The translations under genes were made by a program, and so were the position numbers. 64,000 nt of DNA from Alteromonadaceae bacterium XY-R5 (lineage in GTDB: Bacteria > Pseudomonadota > Gammaproteobacteria > Enterobacterales > Alteromonadaceae), in the NCBI GenBank assembly GCA_001660395.1, contig LXWE01000002.1, positions 1,116,001-1,180,000 on the forward strand, in the 5' to 3' direction. Of this stretch, positions 11,116-21,034 are shown piece after piece (the stretch's first letter is position 1; each line of letters starts with the position of its first letter). The notes beneath the pieces are model-generated. The model did not search any database. It saw only the letters and a list, made by a program, of their open reading frames with translations, and was not told the DNA's origin.

Positions 11116-12246
11116 ATGAAATACACAACATTCAATCAGCAAAATAACGACGCCCTCAAAGAACCGATGTTTTTTGGCGCACCTGTTAACGTGGCCCGTT
11201 ATGATCAGCAAAAACACAATATTTTTGAAAAACTGATCGAGAAGCAAATCAGCTTTTTCTGGCGTCCGGAAGAAGTGGATGTGAGTAAAGACCGCATCGA
11301 TTTCCAAAAATTAAGCGATTCCGAAAAGCATATTTTTATTTCTAACCTGAAATACCAAACCTTGCTTGATTCGGTTCAGGGCCGCAGCCCGAATATCGCG
11401 TTTTTACCCATTGTGTCATTGCCTGAGCTAGAAACCTGGGTTGAAACCTGGTCTTTCTTTGAAACAATTCACTCACGCTCTTATACCCATATTTTGCGTA
11501 ACCTGTTTGCAGATCCCAGTGCAATCTTTGAAGATATTGTAGTCAACGACGAAATTAAGCGCCGTGCTGCCGATATTTCTAAATATTATGATGACCTGAT
11601 TTTCGCCACTCAGCTTTGGCAAACACGCGGTGAAGGGATTTACGATATTGAAGGTGAAACCCACACCATCACAATGCGCGAACTGAAGAAAAAGCTGTAT
11701 CTGTGCATGCACTCAGTCAATGCACTGGAAGCAATCCGTTTTTATGTGTCGTTCGCCTGTACCTTTGCCTTCGCAGAGCGCGAGTTAATGGAAGGTAATT
11801 CAAAGATCATCCGTTTGATTGCTCGTGATGAAAACCTGCACCTGACGTCTACCCAGCACATCATTAATCTGTGGGCCAAGGGTAAAGATGATCCGGAAAT
11901 GGCCGAAGTAGCTGCAGAGTGTCATGACGAGGCACTGGCAATCTTTACCTATGCCGTTGAGCAGGAAAAACAGTGGGCAGACTATCTGTTTAAACAGGGC
12001 TCTATGATTGGCTTAAACAAAGATATCCTGTGTCAGTATGTTGAGTTTATTGCAAACCAGCGCATGTCAGCCATTGGCTTAGGTCAGCCATATGCAGTGA
12101 AAAGCAACCCACTGCCATGGATGAACAACTATCTGAATTCAGACAATGTACAGGTAGCTCCTCAGGAATCTGAAATTAGCTCTTACCTGGTCGGTCAGAT
12201 TGACTCTGAAGTCAGTGCCGATGACTTTGGCGATTTCGATCTGTAA
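11116..12246 (+). CDS. nrdB: Ribonucleoside-diphosphate reductase class Ia, beta subunit
   Basis: Small subunit that houses the diferric-tyrosyl radical. The 376-residue protein has the radical tyrosine in [11 protein letters not shown] and the iron ligands in [22 protein letters not shown] and [14 protein letters not shown]. Its C-terminal tail (DFGDFDL) is the peptide that docks onto NrdA. It is followed without any gap by the yfaE ferredoxin (TAAATG), so the two are almost certainly translated together. Confidence 0.97.
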   Translation: MKYTTFNQQNNDALKEPMFFGAPVNVARYDQQKHNIFEKLIEKQISFFWRPEEVDVSKDRIDFQKLSDSEKHIFISNLKYQTLLDSVQGRSPNIAFLPIVSLPELETWVETWSFFETIHSRSYTHILRNLFADPSAIFEDIVVNDEIKRRAADISKYYDDLIFATQLWQTRGEGIYDIEGETHTITMRELKKKLYLCMHSVNALEAIRFYVSFACTFAFAERELMEGNSKIIRLIARDENLHLTSTQHIINLWAKGKDDPEMAEVAAECHDEALAIFTYAVEQEKQWADYLFKQGSMIGLNKDILCQYVEFIANQRMSAIGLGQPYAVKSNPLPWMNNYLNSDNVQVAPQESEISSYLVGQIDSEVSADDFGDFDL

Positions 12247-12516
12247 ATGGCAAATACTAAGGCAGGACTGGTGATTTCTGTAAAAGAAGTGACCAGTCTT
12301 CCTCACCAGCCTGACAAAACACTGCTGCAATCCCTCGAAGCACAAAACATTGAAGTGCACTACCATTGTCGTGAAGGATACTGCGGTGCCTGTCGGTGTC
12401 GCCTGCTAAAAGGTCAGGTTGAATATTCGGTTGATCCCCTCGCCTATGTTGATGACGATGAAATTCTCCCTTGCTGCTGTCATCCCCTCTCTGATATTGA
12501 AATTGAGTTCAGCTGA
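12247..12516 (+). CDS. yfaE: Class I ribonucleotide reductase maintenance protein YfaE (2Fe-2S ferredoxin)
   Basis: Small plant-type 2Fe-2S ferredoxin that donates electrons to rebuild the NrdB diferric-tyrosyl cofactor. The 89-residue protein has the cluster motif HCREGYCGACRCRL (Cys41, Cys46, Cys49) and the fourth ligand among Cys76-78 in ILPCCCHP. The ATG directly abuts the nrdB stop, the usual nrdAB-yfaE order. About 240 bp follow before purC, and the only clear signal there is the purC terminator. Confidence 0.93.
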   Translation: MANTKAGLVISVKEVTSLPHQPDKTLLQSLEAQNIEVHYHCREGYCGACRCRLLKGQVEYSVDPLAYVDDDEILPCCCHPLSDIEIEFS

Positions 12517-12712
12517 ATTCTGTTCACCTTTAGCATTCACGCTGTAACGATAGAAAGAATAACGACTTATAATCCCCAATCTCTGGCACTCTCTTCGCTT
12601 GCCCGACGTGTTTACTTCTCTCTAAACGCTATTTCTTATTTGCTAAGATGCCAGCCGACTTTCTTCTCTAACAAGGAAGCATACCTTGCTCATAATTATA
12701 AATAACAGATAC

Positions 12713-12739
12713 AAAAAAGCCCTGACTAGGCAGGGCTTT
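12713..12739 (-). terminator. Rho-independent terminator after purC
   Basis: A 7-bp stem (AGCCCTG, ACTAGG loop, CAGGGCT) is followed by six T residues on the minus strand and TTTC on the plus strand. It sits 20 bp past the purC stop and may also stop transcripts arriving from yfaE. Confidence 0.85.
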
Positions 12740-12758
12740 CTGTTTCGAAAACTAACGA

Positions 12759-13472
12759 TTAGGCCAGGTTAACGCCCAGACGATTCGCTACTTCTTCATA
12801 GGTTTCAACTACGCTACCAAGCCCCTGACGAAAACGGTCTTTATCCATCTTGTTGCGAGTTTCTTTGTCCCACAAGCGGCAACCATCAGGCGTGAATTCA
12901 TCACCTAACATGATTTCGCCATTGAACAAACCGAATTCAAGCTTGTAATCCACCAGGATCATACCCGCTTCATCAAACAAGGTTTTCAGTACATCGTTCA
13001 CTTTGAACGTAAGTTCTTTCATGCGTGCGATATCTTCGTCTTTGGCCCAGCCAAAAGAGCGAATGTGATATTCATTCACCATAGGATCGTGAAGTGCATC
13101 GTTTTTCAGGAAAAACTCAAACGTTGGCGGATTCAGTTCAAGACCTTCTTCTACACCCAAACGACGAGTAATTGAACCCGCAGCAACGTTGCGCACAACG
13201 CATTCAACCGGGATCATATCCAGTTTTTTCACCAATGCTTCATCGTCAGATAACAGTGCTTCCAACTGAGTTGGAATGCCTGCTTCTTCTAATTTAGTCA
13301 TGATGAAATGATTAAACTTGTTATTAACCATCCCCTTACGATCTAACTGTTCGATCTTCTGGCCATCAAAGGCAGAGGTATCGTTGCGAAAATGCAGGAT
13401 CAACCTGTTTTCGTCTTCAGTTGTATATACGGTTTTTGCCTTACCACGGTAGAGTTCAGCTTTCTTCTGCAT
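12759..13472 (-). CDS. purC: SAICAR synthase (phosphoribosylaminoimidazole-succinocarboxamide synthase)
   Basis: Purine biosynthesis enzyme that joins aspartate to CAIR using ATP. The 237-residue protein has the N-terminal [13 protein letters not shown], the [14 protein letters not shown] segment and [10 protein letters not shown] followed by [13 protein letters not shown], all typical of the E. coli-type short form. It is the last gene of the dapA-bamC-purC block, a common gammaproteobacterial arrangement, 30 bp after bamC. Confidence 0.96.
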   Translation of the reverse strand: MQKKAELYRGKAKTVYTTEDENRLILHFRNDTSAFDGQKIEQLDRKGMVNNKFNHFIMTKLEEAGIPTQLEALLSDDEALVKKLDMIPVECVVRNVAAGSITRRLGVEEGLELNPPTFEFFLKNDALHDPMVNEYHIRSFGWAKDEDIARMKELTFKVNDVLKTLFDEAGMILVDYKLEFGLFNGEIMLGDEFTPDGCRLWDKETRNKMDKDRFRQGLGSVVETYEEVANRLGVNLA

Positions 13473-13502
13473 GTGGGGTCTCGTTAATAGTGAATAAAAG
13501 GA

Positions 13503-14645
13503 TTAAATATCCAGGTTTTTCTCAGCCATTACAGCGGCAAACTGACTGAAGATATCACTTACCTTGTCAGCGCTAAACGGTTCGTTATCTTCGCTTAACA
13601 GTGTCACAGTGGTTTTCTGACCGGCTTCTTCAACCTGGATACGATAATCTTTCTTATCCAAAGGTAAACTTGCCTTATCACTGCTCCACAGGTTATCCCA
13701 CCAATTGCCGTCACTATCGCCGTATTTCACGAACAACAAGCCATTGGTTTGATCTAAATCTTTAACATTAAAGCCTAACTTACGCAGAACCAACAACAAG
13801 CGGGTCCAGGTAATTTCATATTCGCTGTCGACTACAAACGCAGGGTTGCCGTCAGCATCGAAGCCCATCTCAGTAGCAAGGCCAGATCGGATTTGTTTAA
13901 TCCGCTTGGCTTCAATTAAACGAATATGTTTGTCGTATTCGTTTACCACACTATTAAGGGTATTTACTTCGGATTCTCTGGCAATTTCCACGTCTGTGGC
14001 TGCGGCGATAATTTCACCGGTATCGGCAGAGACAACTTTGCGGGCAGTTTGCGTAACCGTTAACGCGGCAGAACGACCATGGGGTTTTACGTCCAGATCG
14101 AAACGGAATTTGTAGAACACTTTCTGTTCTTCACCGCTGACACTGATCCAGTCAATAGCATTATCTAACCAGCTAGTGTCTTCTTCATTCAGGGCAACTT
14201 TTTCAATCCAGCCACTTTGCAGTGTATTGGCAGCCATATCCTGACTCTCAATTTCTGCATTACGCGCCTGTAAACTCTCAGTCACTGCATTCCAAATTGC
14301 CTGGTTCAGTGGCTGGCTATCATCTACCTGATCGAACCAGATTAACGCGTTTTGGTTACCTTCTTCGATATGGGTACCACTGACGGTCGGCAATACCAAC
14401 GGCGGCGCAACCACTTTGACATTCTCGCCGACCAAATCTGCTGGCGCATTTTGTCCAACATCTGGGATTGAGTAGTCTTTTTGATAGCTTGGCTGGTCAA
14501 TATCACCAGGAATGACAAGGGGTTTACCGGTAGTTTCTTGAAGATAATCAAAATTACCGTTAGCGATTTGTCTTTCTTCTAATGATGTGCAGCCGCTCAG
14601 CAAAACTGCTGCCACTGCACCGCTAACGACGGAAAGTCGCGTCAT
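13503..14645 (-). CDS. bamC: Outer membrane assembly lipoprotein BamC
   Basis: Lipoprotein subunit of the BAM complex, which folds beta-barrel proteins into the outer membrane. The 380-residue protein has a signal peptide with lipobox LLSGC near residue 19. An unstructured N-terminal region of the kind known to contact BamD follows, then two helix-grip domains (LIWFDQVDDSQPLNQAIWNA and the EITWTRLLLVLRKLGFNVKD region). It lies 10 bp after dapA and 30 bp before purC. The length is close to E. coli BamC (344 residues). Confidence 0.9.
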   Translation of the reverse strand: MTRLSVVSGAVAAVLLSGCTSLEERQIANGNFDYLQETTGKPLVIPGDIDQPSYQKDYSIPDVGQNAPADLVGENVKVVAPPLVLPTVSGTHIEEGNQNALIWFDQVDDSQPLNQAIWNAVTESLQARNAEIESQDMAANTLQSGWIEKVALNEEDTSWLDNAIDWISVSGEEQKVFYKFRFDLDVKPHGRSAALTVTQTARKVVSADTGEIIAAATDVEIARESEVNTLNSVVNEYDKHIRLIEAKRIKQIRSGLATEMGFDADGNPAFVVDSEYEITWTRLLLVLRKLGFNVKDLDQTNGLLFVKYGDSDGNWWDNLWSSDKASLPLDKKDYRIQVEEAGQKTTVTLLSEDNEPFSADKVSDIFSQFAAVMAEKNLDI

Positions 14646-14655
14646 GCTTACTCCT

Positions 14656-15537
14656 TTATACTAAAACGCCTGAATTGCGCATGACTAGTTCGAGTTGATT
14701 TTGGCTCTCGAGTTCCGGAAGGACTAAAGGTAATCGTAAAAATGGTGATTTCATCAGTCCCATTTTGTACAACGCCCACTTTGGCATCACCGGATTAGGT
14801 TCAATAAACATGGCGTGATGCATAGCTTGCATCGTTGCGTCATAGGCTTTTGCCGCGTCAAAATCACCGCGGGCTGCTGCCTCACACATATTTGCCATAG
14901 CGTTAGGCATCACATTGGCAGTGACCGAAATCACACCGTGACCACCCTGACATAAAAAGTCGCATGACGTGCCGTCATCACCACTTAAAAAGACGAAATC
15001 GTCATTTACCATGGCTTTCGTTTTTAGCAGACGGGAAATATCGCCGGTCGCGTCTTTGAGACCCACAATATTTTTATGTTCGGACAGTTCGGCCACCGTT
15101 TCAGGCAACATATCTGCTACCGTGCGACCTGGGACGTTATACAACAGCACAGGCAAATCAGTGGCATCAGCTATCACTTTAAAGTGTGCTGCAATACCAC
15201 GCTGCTGTGGTTTGTTGTAGTAAGGCACTACGCTAAGAAATCCCTGGATTCCCGTATCCGCCATCTGTTCACTCAGAAAAACAGCTTCATCCGTCGAGTT
15301 TCCACCGCTACCTGCAATGACAGGGATCTTACCCTGAGCAAATTCAACGGTCTTTTTGACCACCTCAATATGCTCTTCAAATGGCAATGTTGCAGATTCA
15401 CCTGTCGTTCCTACCGAAACCAGGCCATGGGTTCCCTGGGCGATATGAAATTGCACCAGCGTTTGTAATCCTTCGTAGTCTACCCGTCCATCATCAAACA
15501 TGGGGGTGACTAATGCTACGTAACTACCTTTAAACAT
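14656..15537 (-). CDS. dapA: 4-hydroxy-tetrahydrodipicolinate synthase
   Basis: First committed step of lysine and diaminopimelate synthesis, condensing pyruvate with aspartate semialdehyde. The start at 15537 (MFKGSYVALVTPM) is chosen because it matches the family N-terminus and has GGGAGA six bases upstream; a TTG four codons earlier would contain that ribosome site. The 293-residue TIM-barrel protein has the GTTGESATL pyruvate-binding loop, the LLYNVPGRT tyrosine motif and the Schiff-base lysine in GLKDATGD. It heads the dapA-bamC-purC block. Confidence 0.96.
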   Translation of the reverse strand: MFKGSYVALVTPMFDDGRVDYEGLQTLVQFHIAQGTHGLVSVGTTGESATLPFEEHIEVVKKTVEFAQGKIPVIAGSGGNSTDEAVFLSEQMADTGIQGFLSVVPYYNKPQQRGIAAHFKVIADATDLPVLLYNVPGRTVADMLPETVAELSEHKNIVGLKDATGDISRLLKTKAMVNDDFVFLSGDDGTSCDFLCQGGHGVISVTANVMPNAMANMCEAAARGDFDAAKAYDATMQAMHHAMFIEPNPVMPKWALYKMGLMKSPFLRLPLVLPELESQNQLELVMRNSGVLV

Positions 15538-15696
15538 GCCGTCTCCCAAAAAATGAGCGCCTAATGGTAATGAGCTAAGCGGTTAAACACAAGAGCAGAT
15601 TCCTCCTTTATAAAACAAACTTTTATCTGGAAAAAACGCGTAGATTTCAGTTATGTTAGAAGGGATAACACGATAATAAGGTTAGATTGAGCGAAT

Positions 15697-16218
15697 ATGC
15701 ATCAATTAATAGTAACCATTCTGGGCAAAGACAGTATAGGCATACTCAGTTCACTTATCAGTACGGTAAGTGAATTACACTGTAATATCCTTGATAGCCG
15801 TCAGGCGGTCTATGGACAGGACTTTTCTTTGACCATGATTCTGGAAGGCACACAGACTGCAATCACCAAAGCAGAGCTGACCATACCGCAAATCTGTAAT
15901 CAGTATGATCTGCTCTCAATGATGAAGCGTACCAAACAGCACAGTAAGCAAAATATTGAGCGGCTTGCAGATGTAACCGTGGAAGGCGTAGACGCCATCG
16001 GCGTGTTTAAACATATTACGCAGTTTTTCGCCCAACATCAGATTACCATCACCGCGATGCGCCAGAACACCTATCGAAATGAGGGTGAACTGGCAGACAG
16101 AATGCGATGTAAAATGGTGGTCAGCATCCCCGCGGATATAGCGCTAGATGTTCTGAACCTCGAATTTCAGACCATGCTGTCGGGTATTCAGCTATCCGGT
16201 CATATTACCAAACACTAA
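15697..16218 (+). CDS. gcvR: Glycine cleavage system transcriptional repressor-like ACT protein
   Basis: A 173-residue protein of two tandem ACT domains, the first beginning LIVTILGKDSIGILSSLI and the second around DAIGVFKHITQFFAQHQI. This architecture and length fit GcvR, which in E. coli binds glycine and holds the activator GcvA inactive. It is divergent from dapA and followed by bcp 18 bp downstream, the same dapA / gcvR-bcp neighbourhood as in enterobacteria. Whether it controls gcv genes here is inferred. Confidence 0.87.
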   Translation: MHQLIVTILGKDSIGILSSLISTVSELHCNILDSRQAVYGQDFSLTMILEGTQTAITKAELTIPQICNQYDLLSMMKRTKQHSKQNIERLADVTVEGVDAIGVFKHITQFFAQHQITITAMRQNTYRNEGELADRMRCKMVVSIPADIALDVLNLEFQTMLSGIQLSGHITKH

Positions 16219-16236
16219 TTTCATACCGAGGAAAAT

Positions 16237-16698
16237 ATGAACCCAATTTCACAAGGTAGCGTGGCACCCGCGTTCACGCTACTTAATCAGGATGAACAAG
16301 CCGTCAGTCTGACCGACTTCAAAGGCAAAAAAGTACTGATCTATTTTTATCCAAAAGCCATGACACCAGGGTGCACTGTTCAAGCCTGCGGCTTACGTGA
16401 CAGTAAAGCAGAGCTTGATGCTAAAAACGTGGTGGTGCTTGGTATTAGTACCGATCCGGTTAAACGTCTGCCGAAGTTTATCGAGAAAGAAAGCCTGAAT
16501 TTCACGCTACTTTCGGATGAAGATCATCAAGTAGCTGAGCAGTTTGGCGTTTGGGGCCTGAAGAAATTCATGGGCAAAGAGTACGACGGTTTGCATCGCA
16601 TCAGTTTTTTAATTGATGAAAATGGTGTCGTTGAAAAAGTATTCGATAAATTCAAAACCAAAGACCATCATCAGGTTGTGCTCGATTATTTAAGCTAA
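16237..16698 (+). CDS. bcp: Thioredoxin-dependent thiol peroxidase (bacterioferritin comigratory protein)
   Basis: Atypical 2-Cys peroxiredoxin that reduces hydrogen peroxide and organic peroxides with thioredoxin. The 153-residue protein has the peroxidatic Cys46 in MTPGCTVQACGLRD and the resolving Cys51 five residues later, the normal BCP arrangement, and ends in the usual helical segment. It follows gcvR closely and is capped by the hairpin at 16707-16725. Confidence 0.95.
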   Translation: MNPISQGSVAPAFTLLNQDEQAVSLTDFKGKKVLIYFYPKAMTPGCTVQACGLRDSKAELDAKNVVVLGISTDPVKRLPKFIEKESLNFTLLSDEDHQVAEQFGVWGLKKFMGKEYDGLHRISFLIDENGVVEKVFDKFKTKDHHQVVLDYLS

Positions 16699-16706
16699 TC
16701 AGATTT

Positions 16707-16725
16707 GGAGGGAGTTCTTCCCTCC
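16707..16725 (+). terminator. Hairpin terminator after bcp
   Basis: A perfect 7-bp stem (GGAGGGA, five-base loop, TCCCTCC) lies eight bases past the bcp stop and is followed by TTCATTTCCT. The U-tract is weak, so termination may be partial. Confidence 0.6.
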
Positions 16726-16815
16726 TTCATTTCCTCTCACCTATTAGTCACTGCGCAGATATTAGACACGTTAAGTCAGTATGTTACTCTAGCCTTTAAC
16801 AGCAAGGGAGCACGC

Positions 16816-18426
16816 ATGGCTGAGCAACTTACCCCCCTGGACTGGGCTATCATCTTTGGCTATCTCATCGGATTGATTGTGTTTTCCTGGTGGCTATCGA
16901 AAGCGCAACATTCGCGTGAAGATTATTATGTGGGTGGCAAGAATGTGGGCCCCTGGTCCATCGCCATGTCTATTTTAGCAACTCAATGTTCTACCAACAG
17001 TATCCTGGGTGCACCGGCGTTTGTTGCTTTTGCCGCAGGCGGTGGTCTCATCTGGCTTCAGTATGAACTTGCTGTACCGATTGCCATGATCGCCGTCATG
17101 CTATTGTTACTGCCTCGCTTCTATCGCCTGGACCTTATTTCAGTTTATGCCTGGCTTGAACAGCGCTTCGATTTAAAAACCCGCCTGATCCTCAGTGGCG
17201 TATTTCAGTTTATGCGTGCGTTTGCTATTTCTGTCACCGTCTACAGTGTGGCATTGGTACTCGAAAGTATTACCGGCCTGAGCTTTTTTTGGTCGATCAT
17301 GTTAATTGGTGCCGTTACCTTGATTTATGATGTGCTCGGGGGTGTAAAAGGCGTCATTTACAGCGACGTTTTACAAATGCTGATCTTAATTACCGTCATC
17401 GCGGGTTTGGTATGCATATTGTTCAGCCAAACGCCATTCTTTGACCAGCTTGCAGACTTACCGCCAGAACGGGTTCAAACCCTCAATTTTTACGGACATG
17501 GCCTCGGAGACAGCCAAACTTTCGGGTTTTGGCCCATGTTATTTGGTGGGTTGTTTTTATATGTGTCCTACTATGGTTGCGACCAAAGTCAGGTGCAGAG
17601 ACAGTTATGTGCACCAAGTTTGCGTCAGGCTCAAAAATCGTTGCTGTTAAATGGATTACTGAGATATCCCATTGTTTTACTCTACTGCTTATTGGGCGTG
17701 GGGATCAGTCACTACTCTTCGGTCCATGCTGATTTTTTGAGTCAATTACCGCTACAGTCAGACGGTTCCCCCAATTTAAATCTCGCAGTGCCTGTATTAA
17801 TGGGAAATCTGCTTGGGCCGGGTCTGCTTGGTATTGCCCTGGTTGCCCTTTTCGCTGCTGCCATGTCATCCCTCGATTCAGTCATTAATAGCCTCAGTGC
17901 GGTCACTATGGAGGACTTCGTGTTTCGCTTTCGCAAACGTTCTTTCAGCGCACGTCAGGAACTCTGGTGTTCACGCGCGCTGACCTTATTTTGGGGATTA
18001 TTGACCCTCACTATGGCATTTTTCGTAGGCGATATTGCCAGCACTGTACTGGAAGCCATCAACATCATAGGTTCACTTATCAACGGCCCTATTCTCGGCG
18101 TATTCGCCATCGGCATCTTGAGTAGACGTGCAAACGGACATGGCGCTGTCGTTGGATTATTAGCAGGCTTTGGTGTCAATTTACTTTGTTGGTGGGGTTG
18201 GAAAGAGCTTTCCTGGTTATGGTGGAATCCTTTGGGATTCAGCATAACCTTTATGCTGGCCTGGCTGTTAAGTGCAGTATTTCACTCTACTAACATCAAT
18301 CAAGATACCAGTTGGTTACCGCGCAAACTCACCAGTCAGGCCATACCCGTCATTTGGGTATGGAGCCTGGCCGTATGGAGCATACTAGTATTTATTAGCT
18401 TGTGGGCATTGCCCTTATTGGGATGA
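16816..18426 (+). CDS. Sodium:solute symporter (SSS/SLC5 family)
   Basis: Inner-membrane sodium-coupled solute importer. The start at 16816 (MAEQLTPLDWAIIFGYLIGL) is chosen because AAGGGAG lies five bases upstream, although the frame is open from 16705. The 536-residue protein has about 13 hydrophobic segments, the family segment DYYVGGKNVGPW, the TM2 region SILATQCSTNSILGAPAF and AAAMSSLDSVINSLSAV later on, which is the sodium-site region. There is no fused kinase domain. The substrate cannot be told from sequence. It converges on the response regulator. Confidence 0.9.
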   Translation: MAEQLTPLDWAIIFGYLIGLIVFSWWLSKAQHSREDYYVGGKNVGPWSIAMSILATQCSTNSILGAPAFVAFAAGGGLIWLQYELAVPIAMIAVMLLLLPRFYRLDLISVYAWLEQRFDLKTRLILSGVFQFMRAFAISVTVYSVALVLESITGLSFFWSIMLIGAVTLIYDVLGGVKGVIYSDVLQMLILITVIAGLVCILFSQTPFFDQLADLPPERVQTLNFYGHGLGDSQTFGFWPMLFGGLFLYVSYYGCDQSQVQRQLCAPSLRQAQKSLLLNGLLRYPIVLLYCLLGVGISHYSSVHADFLSQLPLQSDGSPNLNLAVPVLMGNLLGPGLLGIALVALFAAAMSSLDSVINSLSAVTMEDFVFRFRKRSFSARQELWCSRALTLFWGLLTLTMAFFVGDIASTVLEAINIIGSLINGPILGVFAIGILSRRANGHGAVVGLLAGFGVNLLCWWGWKELSWLWWNPLGFSITFMLAWLLSAVFHSTNINQDTSWLPRKLTSQAIPVIWVWSLAVWSILVFISLWALPLLG

Positions 18427-18445
18427 GCGCTGCTTTGCCAGCGCT
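18426..18445. terminator. Convergent hairpin between symporter and response regulator
   Basis: A perfect 7-bp stem (AGCGCTG, CTTTGC, CAGCGCT) starts within the symporter stop codon region and lies between two convergent genes. There is no clear T-run, so this is a possible bidirectional terminator only. Confidence 0.4.
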
Positions 18446-18463
18446 ACACTAATACAGCGAAAC

Positions 18464-19096
18464 CTAGCCAGCCTGCTGTAGTTTTTGCATCATTACCACG
18501 GCCTGAGTCCGGGTGCTCACCTCTAGTTTGCGGAAAATAGCACTGATATGCGCTTTTACGGTTGCCTCAGTGACGAACATTTGATCGGCGATTTGCTTAT
18601 TCAAAAATCCCTGTGACAACAGTTGTAGCACCTGTACCTGTTTTGGTGTCAGTTCCGACATTTTGCGCGCAGTTTGCATAATGTCATCTACATCATCCAT
18701 ATGCTCAGCATAGTCCGGTGCCCAGGTTTGCCCAGCCAGAATAGTCCGCAGTGCCATACCAATGTCGGCAGTCGCCATAGATTTAGTGATATAACCACGA
18801 ACGCCCATTGCCATTACCGTTGCAATACTGGTCGGTGATTCATCCGCACTGATGATTGCCACGGGCAAATGTGGATAATTTTGACGTACACTGATCACGC
18901 CTGCAAAGTGTTCACCACCTGGCATATTTAGATCAAGTAACAATAACTGAATGTTTTTATGTTTGGCTAATACGTCCAGGGTTGTGGGCAGGTTTGAAGC
19001 TTGAAGGATGGTAAAATCTGCGAGTAGCGGAGCTAACGCGCCAATCAAGGCTTCACGAAATAACGGATGATCGTCGGCGATCAAAACTGCTGCCAT
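18464..19096 (-). CDS. LuxR/NarL-family response regulator
   Basis: A 210-residue two-component response regulator with an N-terminal receiver (acidic pair DD at residues 8-9, phospho-acceptor Asp55 in LLLLDLNMPG). A C-terminal LuxR-type helix-turn-helix follows at about residues 145-205 (ELTPKQVQVLQLLSQGFLNK, then VTEATVKAHISAIFRKLEV). No sensor kinase gene is adjacent, so it is an orphan here. The receiver resembles the CrbR/ErdR type that controls acetate and alcohol metabolism in Vibrio and Pseudomonas, but that is only a family resemblance. It may act on the neighbouring symporter. Confidence 0.88.
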   Translation of the reverse strand: MAAVLIADDHPLFREALIGALAPLLADFTILQASNLPTTLDVLAKHKNIQLLLLDLNMPGGEHFAGVISVRQNYPHLPVAIISADESPTSIATVMAMGVRGYITKSMATADIGMALRTILAGQTWAPDYAEHMDDVDDIMQTARKMSELTPKQVQVLQLLSQGFLNKQIADQMFVTEATVKAHISAIFRKLEVSTRTQAVVMMQKLQQAG

Positions 19097-19274
19097 CCAA
19101 GTCTCCTTTGCTTATGCAAGTATGCTAATTGCCAAGAGTATTATACAAAAGTCTAACATAGCTTATCGGCAATACCCGTAAACATCTGTATAGAATTTTG
19201 TATATTCGCAAAAATTGCACCATCTAATCGCCACAGGTAGAATTGCGGCCAATTTTTTAAGGCTGGATTACGCC

Positions 19275-20006
19275 ATGCACTCTTCTAAAGATGAGATTTA
19301 TTCCCATCCACAGGCGCATATTGCCGATTTCAAATTTGATCAGTCAGTCGCAGAAGTCTTTCCTGACATGATCCAACGATCCGTCCCTGGTTATAACACC
19401 ATCGTGGACGCGATTGGACAGATGGCAGGAAAGTATGTTGCTGAAAATACCAATATGTATGATTTGGGCTGCTCACTTGGTGCAGTAAGCCTGGCGGCCC
19501 GCCGCTACATTCAGTCTCCTGGAACACGAATCATTGGTGTCGACAATTCAGAAGCCATGGTTGAACGCTGTCGCTTGCATCTGCAGGCATTTAAAAGTGA
19601 TGTGCCCTGCGAAGTGATTTGTGATGACCTGCAAAACATCGACATCAACAATGCATCTATGGCGGTTATGAATTTCACCCTTCAGTTTCTCGAGCCTCAG
19701 GATCGCCAGCAAATCATCAACCGTATTTGGTCTGGTCTCAATCCAGGAGGTGTATTAGTTTTATCCGAAAAACTGAGCCATCCAACAGAACAAGGCAATG
19801 AATTACTGATTGACCTGCACCACGAATTTAAACGTCGTAATGGGTATAGTGAGCTGGAAATCAGTCAAAAACGTACCGCCATTGAAAACGTGATGCGAAT
19901 CGATAATTTTGCCACCCATGAACAACGTCTTAAATCCGCCGGCTTTCAGGACGTCGTACTATGGTTTAAGTGTTATAATTTCGCCTCTTTGGTAGCGATC
20001 AAATAA
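19275..20006 (+). CDS. cmoA: Carboxy-S-adenosyl-L-methionine synthase
   Basis: Makes carboxy-SAM from SAM and prephenate, the cofactor that CmoB uses to modify wobble uridine 34 of tRNAs. The start at 19275 ([11 protein letters not shown]) is preferred over the upstream in-frame position 19215 because it gives 243 residues, close to the family length of 247. Key segments are [23 protein letters not shown] motif [14 protein letters not shown] and [10 protein letters not shown]. The stop is one base before the cmoB ATG. Confidence 0.96.
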   Translation: MHSSKDEIYSHPQAHIADFKFDQSVAEVFPDMIQRSVPGYNTIVDAIGQMAGKYVAENTNMYDLGCSLGAVSLAARRYIQSPGTRIIGVDNSEAMVERCRLHLQAFKSDVPCEVICDDLQNIDINNASMAVMNFTLQFLEPQDRQQIINRIWSGLNPGGVLVLSEKLSHPTEQGNELLIDLHHEFKRRNGYSELEISQKRTAIENVMRIDNFATHEQRLKSAGFQDVVLWFKCYNFASLVAIK

Positions 20007-20007
20007 T

Positions 20008-20982
20008 ATGACTTCGATTTCCTGGTTCAATGACTTCTACAAACAAATAGTAGATTCTCCACTGGCTCACTGGCTTGAAGTGTTACCCGCACAAATAGCC
20101 AAATGGCAACGCGAGCAACGGCATGGTGATTTTGAAAAGTGGGTAAAACTCCTGAACAAACTGCCATCCACACAGGTTAACGACATCGATCTGGTCAATG
20201 CGGTGCGTGCCGGCAACGATGGTGATATTGACGAATACACACAGCGTCATATCATCGGTCTGCTCAAACAATTTATGCCATGGCGAAAAGGTCCGTTTCA
20301 TATTCATGGCATTCATGTTGATACCGAATGGCGCTCTGACTGGAAGTGGGATCGTGTTCAGCCTCATATCGCCCCGCTTAAAGACCGATATGTCTTAGAT
20401 GTCGGATGCGGCAGCGGTTATCACATGTGGCGTATGCTGGGTGAACAGGCAAAGATGGTTGTTGGGGCCGATCCATCGCAACTGTTTCTCATGCAATTTC
20501 AGGCGATCAAGCATTTCATTCCAAGTGATGCCATTCACTTATTGCCCATTGGCGTTGAAGATCTGCCTGAGTTAAACGCGTTTGATACAGTATTTTCAAT
20601 GGGAGTGCTCTATCACCGTAAAAGCCCTGTTGAGTTTTTAGAGCAATTACGTAAGCAATTACGCAAAGGTGGCGAACTTGTATTGGAAACCCTGGTGGTA
20701 GATGGCGATGAAAATACTGTGCTGATGGCTGGTGAACGCTATGCGCAAATGCGTAATGTCTGGTTCCTGCCTAGCCCTGATGCGATGCAATTGTGGCTGC
20801 GACGTGTTGGCTTTAAAAATGTGCGTATGGTTGACATCGGATCAACTACCCTGGATGAACAACGCGCGACAGAATGGATGACAAGTCAGTCTCTGGTTGA
20901 CTTCCTTGATCCAAATGATCTTTCCAAAACCGTTGAAGGCTACCCTGCTCCGGTTCGGGCTGTGTTTATCGCCGAGAAATAA
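20008..20982 (+). CDS. cmoB: tRNA U34 carboxymethyltransferase
   Basis: Transfers the carboxymethyl group from carboxy-SAM to 5-hydroxyuridine 34 in tRNA, giving cmo5U. The 324-residue protein has the family N-terminus ([20 protein letters not shown]), the central [20 protein letters not shown] block and motif [16 protein letters not shown] with [15 protein letters not shown], typical of CmoB. It is tightly coupled to cmoA and converges on modB. Confidence 0.97.
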   Translation: MTSISWFNDFYKQIVDSPLAHWLEVLPAQIAKWQREQRHGDFEKWVKLLNKLPSTQVNDIDLVNAVRAGNDGDIDEYTQRHIIGLLKQFMPWRKGPFHIHGIHVDTEWRSDWKWDRVQPHIAPLKDRYVLDVGCGSGYHMWRMLGEQAKMVVGADPSQLFLMQFQAIKHFIPSDAIHLLPIGVEDLPELNAFDTVFSMGVLYHRKSPVEFLEQLRKQLRKGGELVLETLVVDGDENTVLMAGERYAQMRNVWFLPSPDAMQLWLRRVGFKNVRMVDIGSTTLDEQRATEWMTSQSLVDFLDPNDLSKTVEGYPAPVRAVFIAEK

Positions 20983-20990
20983 CCTGAATA

Positions 20991-21023
20991 AGCGCCCCGG
21001 GCTTTTCCAATAACTGGGGCGTT
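20991..21023. terminator. Convergent hairpin between cmoB and modB
   Basis: An 8-bp GC-rich stem (AGCGCCCC with GGGGCGTT, one G-T pair) encloses a 17-base loop between two convergent genes. T-runs are weak on both sides, so it is a plausible but not certain bidirectional terminator. Confidence 0.5.
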
Positions 21024-21034
21024 CCTTAGGCTTG

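Noticed and set aside
16816-19096. CrbS/CrbR-type sensor-transporter two-component system
   Set aside because: The symporter ends after the transport domain with no histidine kinase domain, and the regulator gene is convergent and not co-transcribed.
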